Source: Chara braunii
Lineage: Eukaryota > Streptophyta > Charophyceae > Charales > Characeae
DNA length: 35,615 bases
Assembly (NCBI GenBank): GCA_003427395.1
Contig: BFEA01000017.1
Span: 2,563,450 to 2,599,064 of the forward strand
Direction of reading: 5' to 3'
In this document: positions 10,453-20,901 of the stretch, in pieces
How positions within the stretch are numbered: position 1 is the first letter of the stretch
How the letters are laid out: each line of letters opens with the position of its first letter
Notes under the pieces: generated by a model
Database searches by the model: none
What the model was told of the DNA's origin: nothing
Seen by the model: only the letters and a program-made list of their open reading frames with translations
Program-made: the position numbers and the translations under genes

Positions 10453-10989
10453 TCACGCCCTCAGAGAAGCTTCTGCTGCCGCCTCTATCCTTGCCTGCCC
10501 ACCAAAACTCTTCTCTACGAGGAATCCAGGCAGGACGACTCGTAGTGGAGCCGATGGGAGCGCGAACTCTCCCGCGCACTTGACTTCTATGTGGGTTAGT
10601 ACTTGCTCTTCTCCATCAAGGGATACTTCTTTCGCCCACTTTGCTGCAGCCGCCTCGGCTACCCTTAGAGGCCTAGCAAGCAGGCTTCCATGCCCAAGCG
10701 CCAACTCTATCTCATGCTCGATCCAAAAGGCGGCTGAGGCGTACAGGGTCACCCTTACAATTGCGCATTTCTGCCCATCATCAACCCCAGACTCAATCCA
10801 GACAAAAGTGTCCGTGCCTATCAGTACGCCCCACCATGACGAAATATATTCTCCTTCTTCAACCCATCTTGGCAATAACATCTCGAGCCCGCTTTCCCTC
10901 TCTGCTGGCAGGGCCACATTGGGATCTTCCCTAGCATAAGGCATCCTGAGTTGCCTTAGCTCTGTTTGGGTTCTGCCCATCACAGACAA
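10453..10989 (-). CDS. Unrecognised 178-aa ORF upstream of the Gag-like gene
   Basis: The frame opens with ATG at 10989 and stays open for 178 codons to a TGA at 10453-10455. Composition is protein-like: acidic first half with WWGVLIGTDTFVWIESG, then an Ala/Glu-rich helical segment (RVAEAAAAKWAKEVSLDG) and a hydrophobic VVLPGFLVEKSFGG near the end. I do not recognise the family. It lies on the same strand as, and 424 bp upstream of, the Gag-like frame, so it may be the leader ORF of that element. The plus strand has an overlapping 119-aa frame rich in Ser and Pro, which I take as its shadow. Confidence 0.4.
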   Translation of the reverse strand: MSVMGRTQTELRQLRMPYAREDPNVALPAERESGLEMLLPRWVEEGEYISSWWGVLIGTDTFVWIESGVDDGQKCAIVRVTLYASAAFWIEHEIELALGHGSLLARPLRVAEAAAAKWAKEVSLDGEEQVLTHIEVKCAGEFALPSAPLRVVLPGFLVEKSFGGQARIEAAAEASLRA

Positions 10990-10999
10990 ACGTCAAGCA

Positions 11000-13150
11000 T
11001 ACGCCTTTCGTTACTATGCTGACGATGAGGTTCTACAACCACTACCCTTGAAGTCTCGGCTTCAGACCATCTTTCCCTATAATGCACCCTTTCCAGTGTT
11101 TACGACCATCCAGTTTAGAGAAAAAATAGTAATGGTAATATATCACGAAGATATTGTATCCACAGATATCGACAATTCATAATTATAATACTCATGGAGA
11201 AACGATATATCCCCATAGTAACCAACAATCAATAACACTCATAATAATCATACACGTCATATACAAACTAACCAGTTACTCAAAATATAATTAGCCTATA
11301 TGACAGGCCTATATCAACAGTCATAACATATGACAGACACATTATGATAAGGGATATAATTGTCAACAATTAGTACTCTCAGACATAATATTTTCGAGAG
11401 TACCACACTTTACTCCCCTGCCTTTGACAGAAGTATACTGTGGCGAGGGGCAATGTAATCCTTCTTAAAAGAATAACATTTTAAATCCCCAAATCCCACT
11501 CGAGGATAAAGCATCACCGTTGCTCCCTCCTATTCTAGCATTCGTTCCTTGCAGACCTTTGTCGATAAAATAAACAACCTCACCATACACGCTTCGGGTG
11601 GTACCGTCCCGTCCTGTGCTGGCGAACCTACTTAACACAAGAATAGTTGGGGATTCACCCCCTACCCCCTTGTGGCAGGTAGTAGCCGCTTCCCTTATAA
11701 ACCATGATCTGACAAGGCTCAAACACTTCCCTCCTATTCAGTAGTAGTGTACCTATTTTATCACAAAAAATACAATAACAACACCCTACTATGGACCAGG
11801 AACTTGATTCCGGCGTGGGTCTCACTACTACCTCCAAGACAAGATTATAACTCCTTCAAAGTCATCTCTTAGGGGAACAATAACATAGGATTGCGACCTA
11901 CCTTAGGGTAGACCTTACACACTGACCGCTGCCTGAGAAGTACTCATCTCAAGCAGCGATCACTCCAATCACCTCTGGATCCGCATCAGACGTGGATCCT
12001 GCATAAATCTCTACCCCTCTTAGAGGAGCAATCCAAACACATATAAACACCCATAGGTTAATAATTGGACTTGAGATGCTTTCATAAATCCTTGCAGACA
12101 GATAATTCAAATACATATCTCAAATTCATAACCTATATAAATATTTCTTACAAGGATAGTTATCAAATGACTATAATCATCCAACTTATAGCCCCACATA
12201 ATCAGGCATCAGACAAACTTACTCAGGAAAAATATGGCATATATGGATAAGTCCAACATATAACTTAAATAAAAATACCCTCAGACAATTAATCTCAATT
12301 CCTTAGTTCCAACTCATAGATCCAAGTGGACGGTCCAAACCTAGGAAAGGTTCAAGCGAAGGTCTAACATCAATATCAACCCATTGCCCCATCAAGGGTA
12401 AGCAAAATAGTCTAGGTGTTAGCTCCTTCACTGTTATTCCGCCTACCTCTAGGATCAGATACCCTCCTTTAACAGGCGTCATGCAAGCCTACTACTTCCC
12501 GTAGTCCTTTACATCGAGGTCTCAACACAGCGTTCACTGTATCTTCCTGCTGCCTTATACGCCTAATTCAAACATACCATGCGGGACAGACCTCAGACTT
12601 CCACGGCTATATAACCCGAGCGACTGCTTAGAACTCAGACTCAAGGCTCCCAATCCATATTCATACATACTTCAACATCCTTAGCCTAACTCTCCTCGAA
12701 GTCCCTTGACGACTTCTAACGCAATAAGCTCTCTTACTCACCCTTGGCCCCACTCCAAAGCCAACGTACCAAGTTGCCCTATTGACCACTCAGATAACCT
12801 TTTCGGTCATAATAGGTACCTTCATAGGGCCAACTTCCTCAATGGGCGTTTTCAGCCATATCGACGTCCCCTTGTCTTACCCTGACCATATTAACCATGC
12901 AAAGCAACGTCCAAACCCGTCAACTATCGTGGTCATAAGGGGTGCCAACTCCAGCTTTCAACTTACTAGTCAGCGTCCATGAGCACATAGTCAAAATGCT
13001 TATCTCTCTTGTGCTATCCCTACTGCACTAACCAAGACCAACTCACACAATCAACTCTCACTCGCTCTCTATCCAATACCATCAATCGATTAGCCATAAA
13101 AAGTTTCAACAAAAGCCTCTCGTTTTACCTAGTTCTCACAATCCCATACC
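11000..13150. other. Stretch with no supported gene
   Basis: AT-rich at 11100-11400 and 12050-12300, otherwise C>G on the plus strand. Short frames exist, but none has a recognisable motif or homogeneous composition. No LTR, tRNA or microsatellite could be identified. Confidence 0.4.
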
Positions 13151-13172
13151 TGGATGTCGTTCCACCAGGGAC

Positions 13173-14267
13173 AACGATAGGCAATCGTTATCCCCGGCAA
13201 CGGTGCCACATGTCGAGCGCATCGGTCGAGCACCGTATGTGGCAACGCGGGACCCTCTCGACCGCGTCACGCAGGAGTTGGACCAACCTCGTTACGAACA
13301 CACAAAAGAAACCTCCTTAGGCCGTTCCGGCCGAGTGCGCCAGCCATACCTCTCGCGAGCCCCTACGACAAGATAGAGTCAACGCGAGGCACAACTTACC
13401 TCCGCCTTACGAGAGTTGTCACCTCCCTTCGATGGGCATATCCCCACCGAGCTGTCAGGCCACAATACGAAAGCTAATCAATGGCAATCGCAGAGGTGGA
13501 CCAGCCGAGGACATTTCTTGTTCGCTGTAGCATAGGGGGTACGCGTGGTAATACGCCTATCGGGTCCGCACGCGAACCGATATCTTGGGGGGCTGAAGTC
13601 CCAAGCGCGGTCCGACGTTAGTCGACTAGGACGCATCCCACTCACCACTCATATACCACTCTAACAACATGAAAAAAATAAAACACACACACGCACACAT
13701 CGAAACAACACACACAACCAACAACGCGATAACACTCCTAGTCCCTTTAGGAGCCGTCCCATAACTTTCCGATACGGAATTCGGATAAGCGTCGCGCGCA
13801 AGACTTAGTATAAAATTGAGTGGACACAGGGCTATCTCATATCGACTCGCAATGCAAACGTGCGCAAGCAGTCACAATGATGGCATACTATATAGTGTCC
13901 ATAATCAAGCGGTCCCTCGTGGATCCGAGTACCGCTTATGACACTCAAGTGTCAGACTCGAAGTGTTGTGAGGGTCCAATCCCTCACAACATTGCACGGC
14001 TGAAGGAATAGTCGTGCAACCGCCGCGAGACCTCCGACCTTTGATCTAAGCGTCTCGGTAGGCAAGGCAAATAGGCTCTGCACAGGGGCAGATTCCTTCC
14101 CTGCAGAGTCTAGGGCTTGGGATGTCCTGAACAAGGACCTTGAATCCCGGTCCAGGACCAACGTCCGACTATAAAAATTTCTAAAAAACAAAGGGTAAAA
14201 AAGGATCCCCTTTTTTCTCTCAAACCATAATCTGGTTAACCCTTGTGCGCGGTCACAACAGGCCGCG
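13173..14267. other. Inverted-repeat-dense segment, possible structured RNA
   Basis: Perfect stems seen: AACGAT 13173/13184; TGCCACAT 13204/13237; GGTCGAG 13224/13257, which interlocks with the previous stem; ACAACT 13391/13414; CTTGGG 13584/13600; TGGACAC 13821/13895; AAGCGGT 13907/13931 with CTCG/CGAG inside; TGACACT 13939/13948; TGTTGTGAGGG 13964/13981; TTGCACG 13992/14013; CGAGAC 14026/14052; CTCTG+CAGGG 14076-14108; GGGAT+GTCCT 14119-14148; AAAAAAGG 14198/14210. A pseudoknot-like pair follows: TTGTG 14243/14254 with CGCGG 14248/14263. Two such domains (13173-13640 and 13821-14267) flank an A/C-rich unpaired stretch at 13670-13730. I know no RNA family that it matches. Confidence 0.5.
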
Positions 14268-14290
14268 TGAAACGCTCGAGCCAAATATAT
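14090..14290 (+). pseudogene. Remnant resembling the RT 3' end, upstream of repeat A1
   Basis: GACCAACGTCCGACTA at 14156 followed by an A-rich tract with CAAA and GTAAA parallels GACCGACGTCCGACTA at 22652 in the RT frame. The upstream word TGGGAT lies at almost equal distance in both (52 versus 53 nt). In both places a low-complexity run follows (AG-rich 14300-14330; TA-rich 22797-22837) and then the long A repeat begins. No RT similarity is detectable upstream of 14090, so only the end of the previous unit is kept. Confidence 0.45.
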
Positions 14291-14685
14291 ATACACATAG
14301 AGAGAGAGAGATAGAGAAAGAGAGGGCTATTAACATAGGACGACCACTTTTCACAGTCACAGTGTGACTCCTCTCAGCCACATACGTATATAATCGCGGG
14401 CAGTCACATCTAGAGTCCGAACCACAACCATACCTGCAATCACATCGAAAATCCAATAAGGGTCCACTCACTATACGGGGTCAACTTCAACCATTCTCTA
14501 TGCTCATACCCCTTGCTTTAGCCATACAAGCCTCACTCTTGTGCGACTCCCCAAAATAAATGCTCAATACCTCTGTTAAATGATCATTCAATAAAGTTCG
14601 GATAAAAACACAATGAAACAATTCAAACCACAGGGTCAAAGCCTTTAGGTTGAGTGGAAAGAGTGAATTGCAGTTGAATCGTAAA

Positions 14686-14722
14686 CCGACTAGTCGGCAA
14701 CCGACATGTTATCATTGATAAC
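14686..14722. repeat. Two adjacent palindromes, present in both A copies
   Basis: CCGACTAGTCGG at 14686-14697 is a perfect 12-bp palindrome, and GTTATC-ATT-GATAAC at 14708-14722 is a perfect 6-bp hairpin. In A2 the same places read CCGATGGTCGG and GTTATC-AAT-GATGAAAC, so both have lost some pairing there. Confidence 0.7.
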
Positions 14723-15490
14723 AGAAGATGATCCTCATACGATCAAGCTGAACTAGACTAGATTTTGAAACAAAATGGTCAAGAGGACCTGTAACACAAG
14801 ACAGGCCAATCCCCAGGCTAAACCTATAAGTCCATGGAAAGGATCCCCATATCGCGACCTTACTCAAATCATCCTCATTGACTAAGCCTGAATCTACTGC
14901 TAAGTAGTGCCCAAAGCAAAGGTTGACCCTGGCATAATCTCCCCTATACAGAGTGTATCGCCAGAATCGCCATCTGTCAAAATATAATTTATCTCTTTTA
15001 AACTAAGACAATTTTGGTAACGCTTCCCGTAGGAAAAGTGTCTTTTCAGAATTTATATCAACCAAATTATGAGAGCAGAAATAGTCTTCGACTTTCCAAA
15101 GCCCAATTTTGTCTAACTCCCGTAGAGGAAGTAGCTTACCAATATTTATACAAAGCCAAGTATAACAAAAGATCCCAGAAAATGCGAGAATTGATCTAAG
15201 TAAAAAAACTTAACTCAGAAAATGCAGGAATTGAAGCTAACTCATATGGCTCTAGCACGTGGCGAGCGCCGAAAGCAACTACCTATCAACCTGAAACTCA
15301 GACCAAGCAGTAGCCTCACTCAGCCACATGCAGGACAAACCACAAAGGTAAGTACCCCCACCGTCCCCAAGTCTATTTAACAACCAATAGTTCATGATCT
15401 TTCAATGGTTTAATCCCTCATACCCAGCTTACATAAGGCATAGGTCAAACCACCTGAACTTACAGAGCGCGCCCAACTTAGCCAGGCCTA

Positions 15491-16298
15491 AAGTCAGACC
15501 ACCTAAACTTATAGAGCGCATCTGGCTTAGCCAAATATACACAAACAAAGGGCACAACTATTTTTCTCTTCTTTGGGCGTATGACTAGACCATTCTAGTC
15601 GCCCTAAACTGTTTAAATAGCCAAGTTGTATATATCTCTCTAAACTTCTAATCTTCAAGGTGGGCGCAGGACTGAGCCATTCATCTTAGAAACAATGCTC
15701 AGCCGGCCCAAGTTACCTTCCATTTTATTCTTAATTGTACTCTCTTTAACTTACGATAAGTTATAGTCAGACCATCCAATCTTATGGAACCCGTGTCTGA
15801 CTACCCTGTTTTTAATAGGATAATAATAACGTATAGCCAAATTATAATCATTGGGTTCCAGCATGTGCGAGACATTGGGTCAGACCATCCAATCTTATGG
15901 AACATGTCTGGTCCTCTCCCAGGTTCGTTCTTCTCTGGTTCAGTTGTGCGTGGCATGAGTCCAAGGCCATCCAATCTTATGGAACATGCCTGGCTCCCAG
16001 CCAAAGTTATTCCCTCAGAACAAAAGCAGGAAGAGGCTGAGTCATCCAATCTTATGGAACTTGCTCAGACCTCCTCGCTCAGAAACTAATGAAACAGAGT
16101 AAAACCCAATTAAACAAGGCAACCAAGCCTTTCAATCTTGTGGAACATGCCTGGCTCCTGAAGGTCAACCACAGTCAAACCCTTGCTAGTTAGAGCAATC
16201 AGACTATCCAATCTTATGGAACTTGTCTGATTTTCAATGCAATTCGAAAAATAAAACCCAACAGTCAGGCCATCCAATCTTATGGAACAATGTCTGAC
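15491..16298 (+). repeat. Array of hairpin repeats, constant loop and variable pairing stems (A1)
   Basis: The word CCAATCTTATGGAAC or a close variant recurs every 66-112 bp. Each copy sits in the loop of a hairpin whose arms vary but pair: AAGTCAGA/TCTGGCTT (15491/15521); TAGTCAGAC/GTCTGACTA (15764/15795); GGGTCAGAC/GTCTGGTCC (15877/15906); AGGC/GCCT (15964/15988); CTGAGT/GCTCAG (16037/16063); AGCC/GGCT (16126/16153, weaker); AATCAGAC/GTCTGATT (16197/16225); GTCAGGC/GTCTGAC (16264/16292). Loops are about 20-23 nt. Several stem positions change on both sides together. No ORF explains the array. Confidence 0.85.
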
Positions 16299-16299
16299 C

Positions 16300-17830
16300 C
16301 TATAAAAACCTTCTAATCACAAACAAAACCACCTTTCTCCCAACCTCCCCCTCTGATGCAATTCCCCTCTTGTTCACAATCTGCCTTCAGGCAATCAACA
16401 AATTGAAACTACCATTGCACACGTGTTCCTTTACCTAGTCTGACTTGTGTCCTGAAAGTCAAACTTAAGTCAAAGTAGGGGTGCATACAGTATACTCAGC
16501 CAAACACAGATAGATGTACACATAGGGGTTATACCTGGGTTTATAGAGGGAAAGCAATCGTTACCTTTCAGTTCCCTGCCTCCAGAACTCCTCCTGAGTT
16601 CCGGCAGGGCTCCCGCAATCGGTGGGGCAAACCTCCCACGGAGGCCTTGACGCGGATTACGGGTTGCAATCCCGCCTACCGCCTTCCTCTCAGAACCAAT
16701 GGACTAGACTTAGAGTGAGACGGACAAAAGGAGAAACTTTGAGACTCTCAGATCCCAGGAGGGTGCGCTTAAACTCACGTGAGAGGGCCTTCAAATCTTG
16801 ATGCGCCTGAGGACCCTGCAGTGGCGGCCAAGAACGCAACAGCTTGACCTGCCCTGAGTCACTGTCGAAGTCAACCCTCTGTCGACCTCCCGAACTGCAG
16901 CAATGACTCCCTTCACCACCACTCTACCATGATGCAGCAGCAGCCCTTCTTGCAGTCTAACCACCCCTCCTTACTCTCCCAACACCTCTCCTTAGCCCAG
17001 TCGCCGCTGTACGGCAGGCTATAATAGTCGGTCACAGCCTACGGTAGTATGCAGAGGTACGAGGTAACCATTAGCAGGCAGCAGCAGTATGAGGTCTCCA
17101 ACAACTGACCACAACTCGTGAATAGTCCAGAGCACAAACTGCGCACAGTCAATAGCAGTCGTAGCCTTCCGTGTACAGCAACCAAGGGCAACAGTCATGT
17201 CCAGTCAAATACATCGGCAAGAGTTCGTAGCGGCCACCAGTAGCGTGCCGTAGCAGCAGAAGTAGGTGTCGGTCCACAGTCGAACACACCTCTAAGCAAC
17301 AATAGAAAGTACAGCAGCAAGAACCAGCCTTAGTAGTCCGGCTGTATTAGCCAAGGCTAAGCTTTGCTGCTGCAGATCTCCATACGGCGGCATGGGCACC
17401 TACAACGACTAAAGCAGGTAACGCTCCAACTCTGCAACTGTCCCCCGCTTTGGACCCCGTCTCCGTCACTCAGTCTGCAACTCGATTCCAGGTAAGTGCC
17501 CGCTTTCTGCTAAGTACGTGAGAGAGGGAATGAATCTTCTGCTAAAACATGGGAGATAGACCATAATGCAGGCGTGAGTATGAACTGAGTTGTCAGTAGC
17601 AAAAGCCACCCTCACACAATTGCACAGGGAAAGATAGAATGAGGCAGCCTCCACTGATAAAGGCGGGCAAAATTCGAAGTGAACCTGTCACCAAAACAGG
17701 GCTAGGTGCATTGGCGTTTTGCTATTTCGCTCCCAGGCGCGACTCCCACTGTGTTCAGCGCATAATCCACTCACTCCGCTCACAACTTGAGCTCTCCATT
17801 GAATTCGCCATCCATGAAAATCCCCGAATT
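16300..17830. other. Part of A1 without a gene
   Basis: Contains a block well conserved with A2 (16528-16640 versus 27626-27735) and a CAG-rich stretch (16930-17400). A possible 5' splice site CCAG|GTAAGTGCCC lies at 17492. No coding frame is supported. Confidence 0.5.
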
Positions 17831-17839
17831 GTTTCTTCT

Positions 17840-18222
17840 CTCGCTCGATTTCGTTCGGGAACGAGCGAGTTACTTAACTTTCGATTCCCGCCATATTTAC
17901 TTTCGTTACCTCCTCCGCACTACTTTTCTTTATTAACACCCATTCTATTAATCTATGCCCAAAGTTAACCCCGCCATTCATCTCGCAACTTCACGACAAC
18001 CCCATCTAGCATTTTATCTCGCTCAAATCCATCGAGGATTGAGCAAGATATAGAACTTTCACTCCCGTCATCTTCCTCCCCGATACTGTTCGCGCAATCA
18101 CTTTCTCTCCTACCTCTCTTCTTAGCACTCTAGCACGCAAACTACCTACCCTATCTGACTCGCCCTACCTAAACCCAAGTTTTACCATCTTTCCCCGCCC
18201 GTTTTTACTAAGAAACGCGCGG
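17840..18222 (+). repeat. Three hairpin repeats about 177 bp apart (A1)
   Basis: The stems lie at equivalent places of a ~177-bp tandem unit. Unit 1: CTCGCTCG 17840-17847 with CGAGCGAG 17862-17869. Unit 2: 18018-18029 with 18036-18047, GCTCAA pairing TTGAGC at its core. Unit 3: 18195-18206 with 18211-18222, CGTTT/AAACG core and a 4-nt loop, one mismatch and one wobble in 12 pairs. Stem sequences differ between units, yet pairing is kept. The related A2 series is at 30021-30480. Confidence 0.75.
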
Positions 18223-18669
18223 ATCATGCAACTTTTACTTCCTCCATAGCTCCTTCTCCGGTAGTGTCGCGTTCTTCCACACTGTGCATGCACCCGGTCC
18301 AACCCTGCGTCCTCGTTCATTCCCTTGTTGTGCATATACCCTGCGTGCCTTCCCGTCCCGGTTCTTCTCTCCTTCCCACACCCTCAACTCCCTTTCTGTC
18401 CCTCGCGATCACCCCGGCCAGTGTTCACCTTTGCCAACTACCTCCTCACCACCTTGTCGTTGGACTTACCTGACACGAAATCACTTTCAGGTCCGTTCCT
18501 CCTATTCTCACTCCCGTTGCTGCGCCCCACCACTCTCCTTGGCTCACTGCGCCTCGACTCTTTAGCCCCTGCTCCCACTGCGTTGTAGCTCCGTTTTCAC
18601 ACGAATCCAACCAGTTTCACATCTAGGTTCGTCCTTCCCGTAACCTCAGACCAGCGTTGCGCTCCAAAG

Positions 18670-20093
18670 GTAAGTGCTACGCCTGCCTCTCGCCCCTCCT
18701 CCGTCGATCCGACAGCGGCGGCCGGCCCGATGACTGCAGCGCTCTACTCCGCCCTGCATGCACCTTGCTCCCGGTCAGTCCGCCCGTCACTCCCTGCCTC
18801 TCTGCTGCACCGCGCCGCCCAGTCAGCCTCACTGCTGCACCGCGCCGCCCAGTCAGCCTCACTGCTCGTCGCTCCTGCTGCCTCACTGTGCCTCACCTTG
18901 CTTCGCGCGCATCTAACCCGATATTTCGTCTAGGATCTCCCCCCCCTTTTTTTTTTCTCTTATTCTTCGTCCGTGCTACTCGTCAATCCGCCCCTCCGCC
19001 CGCAACGTGACCACCAACGGCCTTAGGCCGAGCGACACAGACACAACAAAGGGAAAAAAAGGAAAAACAACGCCCGCGCCCCTTCGCTGTTTCTCAATTT
19101 ATACTTGTCTGTGTCCGCGCGGCCACGCCAATCTTCTCTGTATTGTTCCAATTTTAACGGATGTCCCGAAGGACTTGACCGGGGCAATGCCCCGTGGCTC
19201 CCCCAAAAGATTTCCACCTTTTTCTTCTTATTACTGCTTTCCTTCACATTGCCCGGCCCCCCCTGTCGAGGTCAATCCATGGTAGGTGCAACCCCCCCTT
19301 TTTAATGGGCATAATCACTAGTCGGGGCTCTTGGGTCAACGGTCCGGGCTCCGCACGAATGCGAACACAAATAATAGAATAAGATTAGTCCCGGCCCACA
19401 GACAAATATAAGGCGGGGGGGGCAACCATGTGAGCATGCGCCGCGGGACGCTCCAGCGCTCGCCCTAACCCTACGGACCAGGTCCGTGACTGGGCTCCCC
19501 CAACAAAAGAACGAAAGGGGGATAGTCCCGCGGGACGCTCAACCCCTCCGCGTCTCGCCGCTCCATCACTCCTGCACCATCGTCCACTGGCCTCGATCCT
19601 TGCACCCTCCGTCTCCCGAATTCAATGCCGTAACCAATAGGGCTAAGCCCAAGCCTGATACCAGCAAGCGCGGCCACCCATATAAGGTGGTACCGCGTGG
19701 TGCTCATTGCCAAGATACCCCCCCTTGGCCATTCTTTCAGCCCACATGTGTACCCACAACCCCTAAGTGTCCGCGTCGGCCTACCAACCCGCGCCGTGGC
19801 CATCCCTCGCACTTACCGGCACGCCAGTCCTACCATCGGTCGCACGTGCCAACCAAAAAAAAAACGAACCTTTATCCCTCAACCAAACCCGTAACATGGT
19901 CCAGGTCGGTCGGCTACACCGGCCGCCCACTCAATTAGAAAAATTACACGCGCGCCTAAAAACTTGCGTGCTCACATGCCCTCTACACTTGTCAACGCTT
20001 TAGTCAACATAGCCCTGAGACATCGCTGCGCCTCGCGCAGCATACTCAAACTTCTAAACTTAAGCTTATTTTTTTGTCACTTGCACGAACCAG
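18670..20093 (+). other. Possible 5'-leader intron before ORF1 (A1)
   Basis: CCAAAG|GTAAGTGC at 18670 is a strong donor, and a T-rich run ending GCACGAACCAG at 20093 can serve as acceptor just before the ORF1 frame. At the same collinear places A2 has CTG|GTAAGTACC (30714) and a pyrimidine run ending CCAAAG (31959). Conservation of both ends in diverged non-coding copies supports a real intron. Tandem GCTGCACCGCGCCGCCCAGT units lie inside at 18804-18860. Confidence 0.4.
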
Positions 20094-20761
20094 GGCGGAT
20101 ACCCTTGTAAGGGTATTCACGCCGACAACGAGGAGAGGACGCTCTACTTCCCCTGCTACAGCCGAGAAGGAGCCTTGCCATAGGTCGTCGTCACAGGGAA
20201 CGGATTTGCAAGACAAGATCGAGGAATTGGGGAAGAGTCTGGCGTTCGTATCCGAGTTTGTTCAAGAAGAGATGCAAAAGAAGCTCGAGGAGGAAAGACG
20301 GAAGCAAGAGGAGGATGAAGCAAAGATATGTGTGGAGGAAGAGAGGATCAAACGAGAGAGGGGCCCTGGAACAGTCTTCGAGGGCAGCCCCCCGATGCTC
20401 ACCCCTGCGAAACGCACGGCGAAGACCCCGAAGGAGAAAGCGAAAGAAGGTTCGGCACGCATTACGTGATCCAAGGCGAAAGTTAAGACAAAACTTTCAC
20501 CGTACGTTGCGAAGAAGAAGAGTCCAACCCAACGATTGTGAAGCTACGCTACCGTAATCAGGTCATGGAAGAAATTCGGTGCTTGGACGCTCAAGAACTA
20601 CAGGCTATATGCCGGAACGAAGGGATCGCCTATTCGACATTGCAAGTCACCGTGTGCGCAAGCAATTTGGCGAAATAAAACCGATTGATTTGTCCGAGAG
20701 AATTGGTTTGACCGAGGACGAAAGTACCGCTGTTGTTGACAAGGATGAAGGGACCCAATGA
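20094..20761 (+). pseudogene. ORF1 of the GIY-YIG/RT element: coiled coil plus SAP-like region, frameshifted
   Basis: No ATG opens this frame. It begins at GCGGATACCCTTG (A-D-T-L-V), probably after splicing, and the same peptide reappears at the end of A2. A Ser/Thr-rich head is followed by a strong coiled coil at about 20200-20350 (EEMQKKLEEERRKQEEDEAK), then a basic Pro/Lys linker. The frame is then broken: TGA at 20467, a shift near 20530 into a frame reading ELQAICRNEGIAYSTL (helical, SAP-like), and another near 20630 into FDIASHRVRKQFGEI, ending TGA at 20759. SAP-like folds bind nucleic acid, so an RNP or DNA-binding role is inferred. At least three lesions make it non-functional as it stands. 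Confidence 0.5.
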
Positions 20762-20828
20762 GGACATTACGCAACTAAAGATGTTTGGCGCCTGACATGT
20801 TTTGTTACTAGTTGGCAATGCAGAAAGG

Positions 20829-20881
20829 GTAAGGCTGATCGACAGGCTGACGATTTACTTAGACTCTATGTTTTGCTTTAG
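20829..20881 (+). other. Possible 53-bp intron before the GIY-YIG frame
   Basis: AGAAAGG|GTAAGGCTG at 20829 and TATGTTTTGCTTTAG ending at 20881 form a GT-AG pair with a pyrimidine tract. The GIY-YIG frame is open immediately after the acceptor. Very short for an intron, so only a suggestion. Confidence 0.25.
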
Positions 20882-20901
20882 TCATTACAAGGAGAGATCA
20901 A

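Larger units (their letters stand above)
14340..20125 (+). repeat. Long repeat A1 flanking the GIY-YIG/RT block (first copy)
   Basis: A1 is collinear with A2 (22856-31995). Anchors: CGGGGTCAACTTCAACCATT 14476 versus CGGGGTTAACTTCAATCATT 22995; CCGACATGTTATCA 14701 versus 23224; ATGGCTCTAGCACGTGGCGA 15247 versus 26498 (T for C after the GCTC); GGGTTTATAGA about 16538 versus 27638; AACCAATAGGGCTAAGCCCA 19632 versus 31651; GCGGATACCCTTGTAA 20095 versus 31959. Divergence looks near 20-25%, with many indels. Non-coding throughout, C>G on the plus strand, and packed with hairpin repeats listed separately. Its position on both sides of the coding block resembles the pseudo-LTRs of tandem Penelope-like elements. 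Confidence 0.75.

Noticed and set aside
13009-13320. Plus-strand 103-aa ORF as a retrotransposon integrase tail (GRSGRVRQP in another frame)
   Set aside because: Too short and too weak a motif, and it overlaps the hairpin-dense segment; no supporting domain nearby.
13880-13960. ATATAGTGTCC and GTCAGACT words resembling group I intron S and R elements
   Set aside because: The order is reversed from that required, and no P3/P7 pairing could be built.
15764-16298. Regularly spaced CCAATCTTATGGAAC copies as a CRISPR-like array
   Set aside because: Eukaryotic repeat DNA, spacing varies from 66 to 112 bp, spacers are not unique inserts, and the unit itself is a hairpin.
18657-19010. 117-aa ORF in A1 rich in Ser, Arg and Pro
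   Set aside because: It spans tandem GC-rich repeats and a candidate intron, is not conserved in A2, and has no protein motif.
19460-19480. CCCTAACCCTA as telomeric repeat
   Set aside because: A single partial unit; isolated GGTTAGGG words near 8600 and 8720 are likewise too few.
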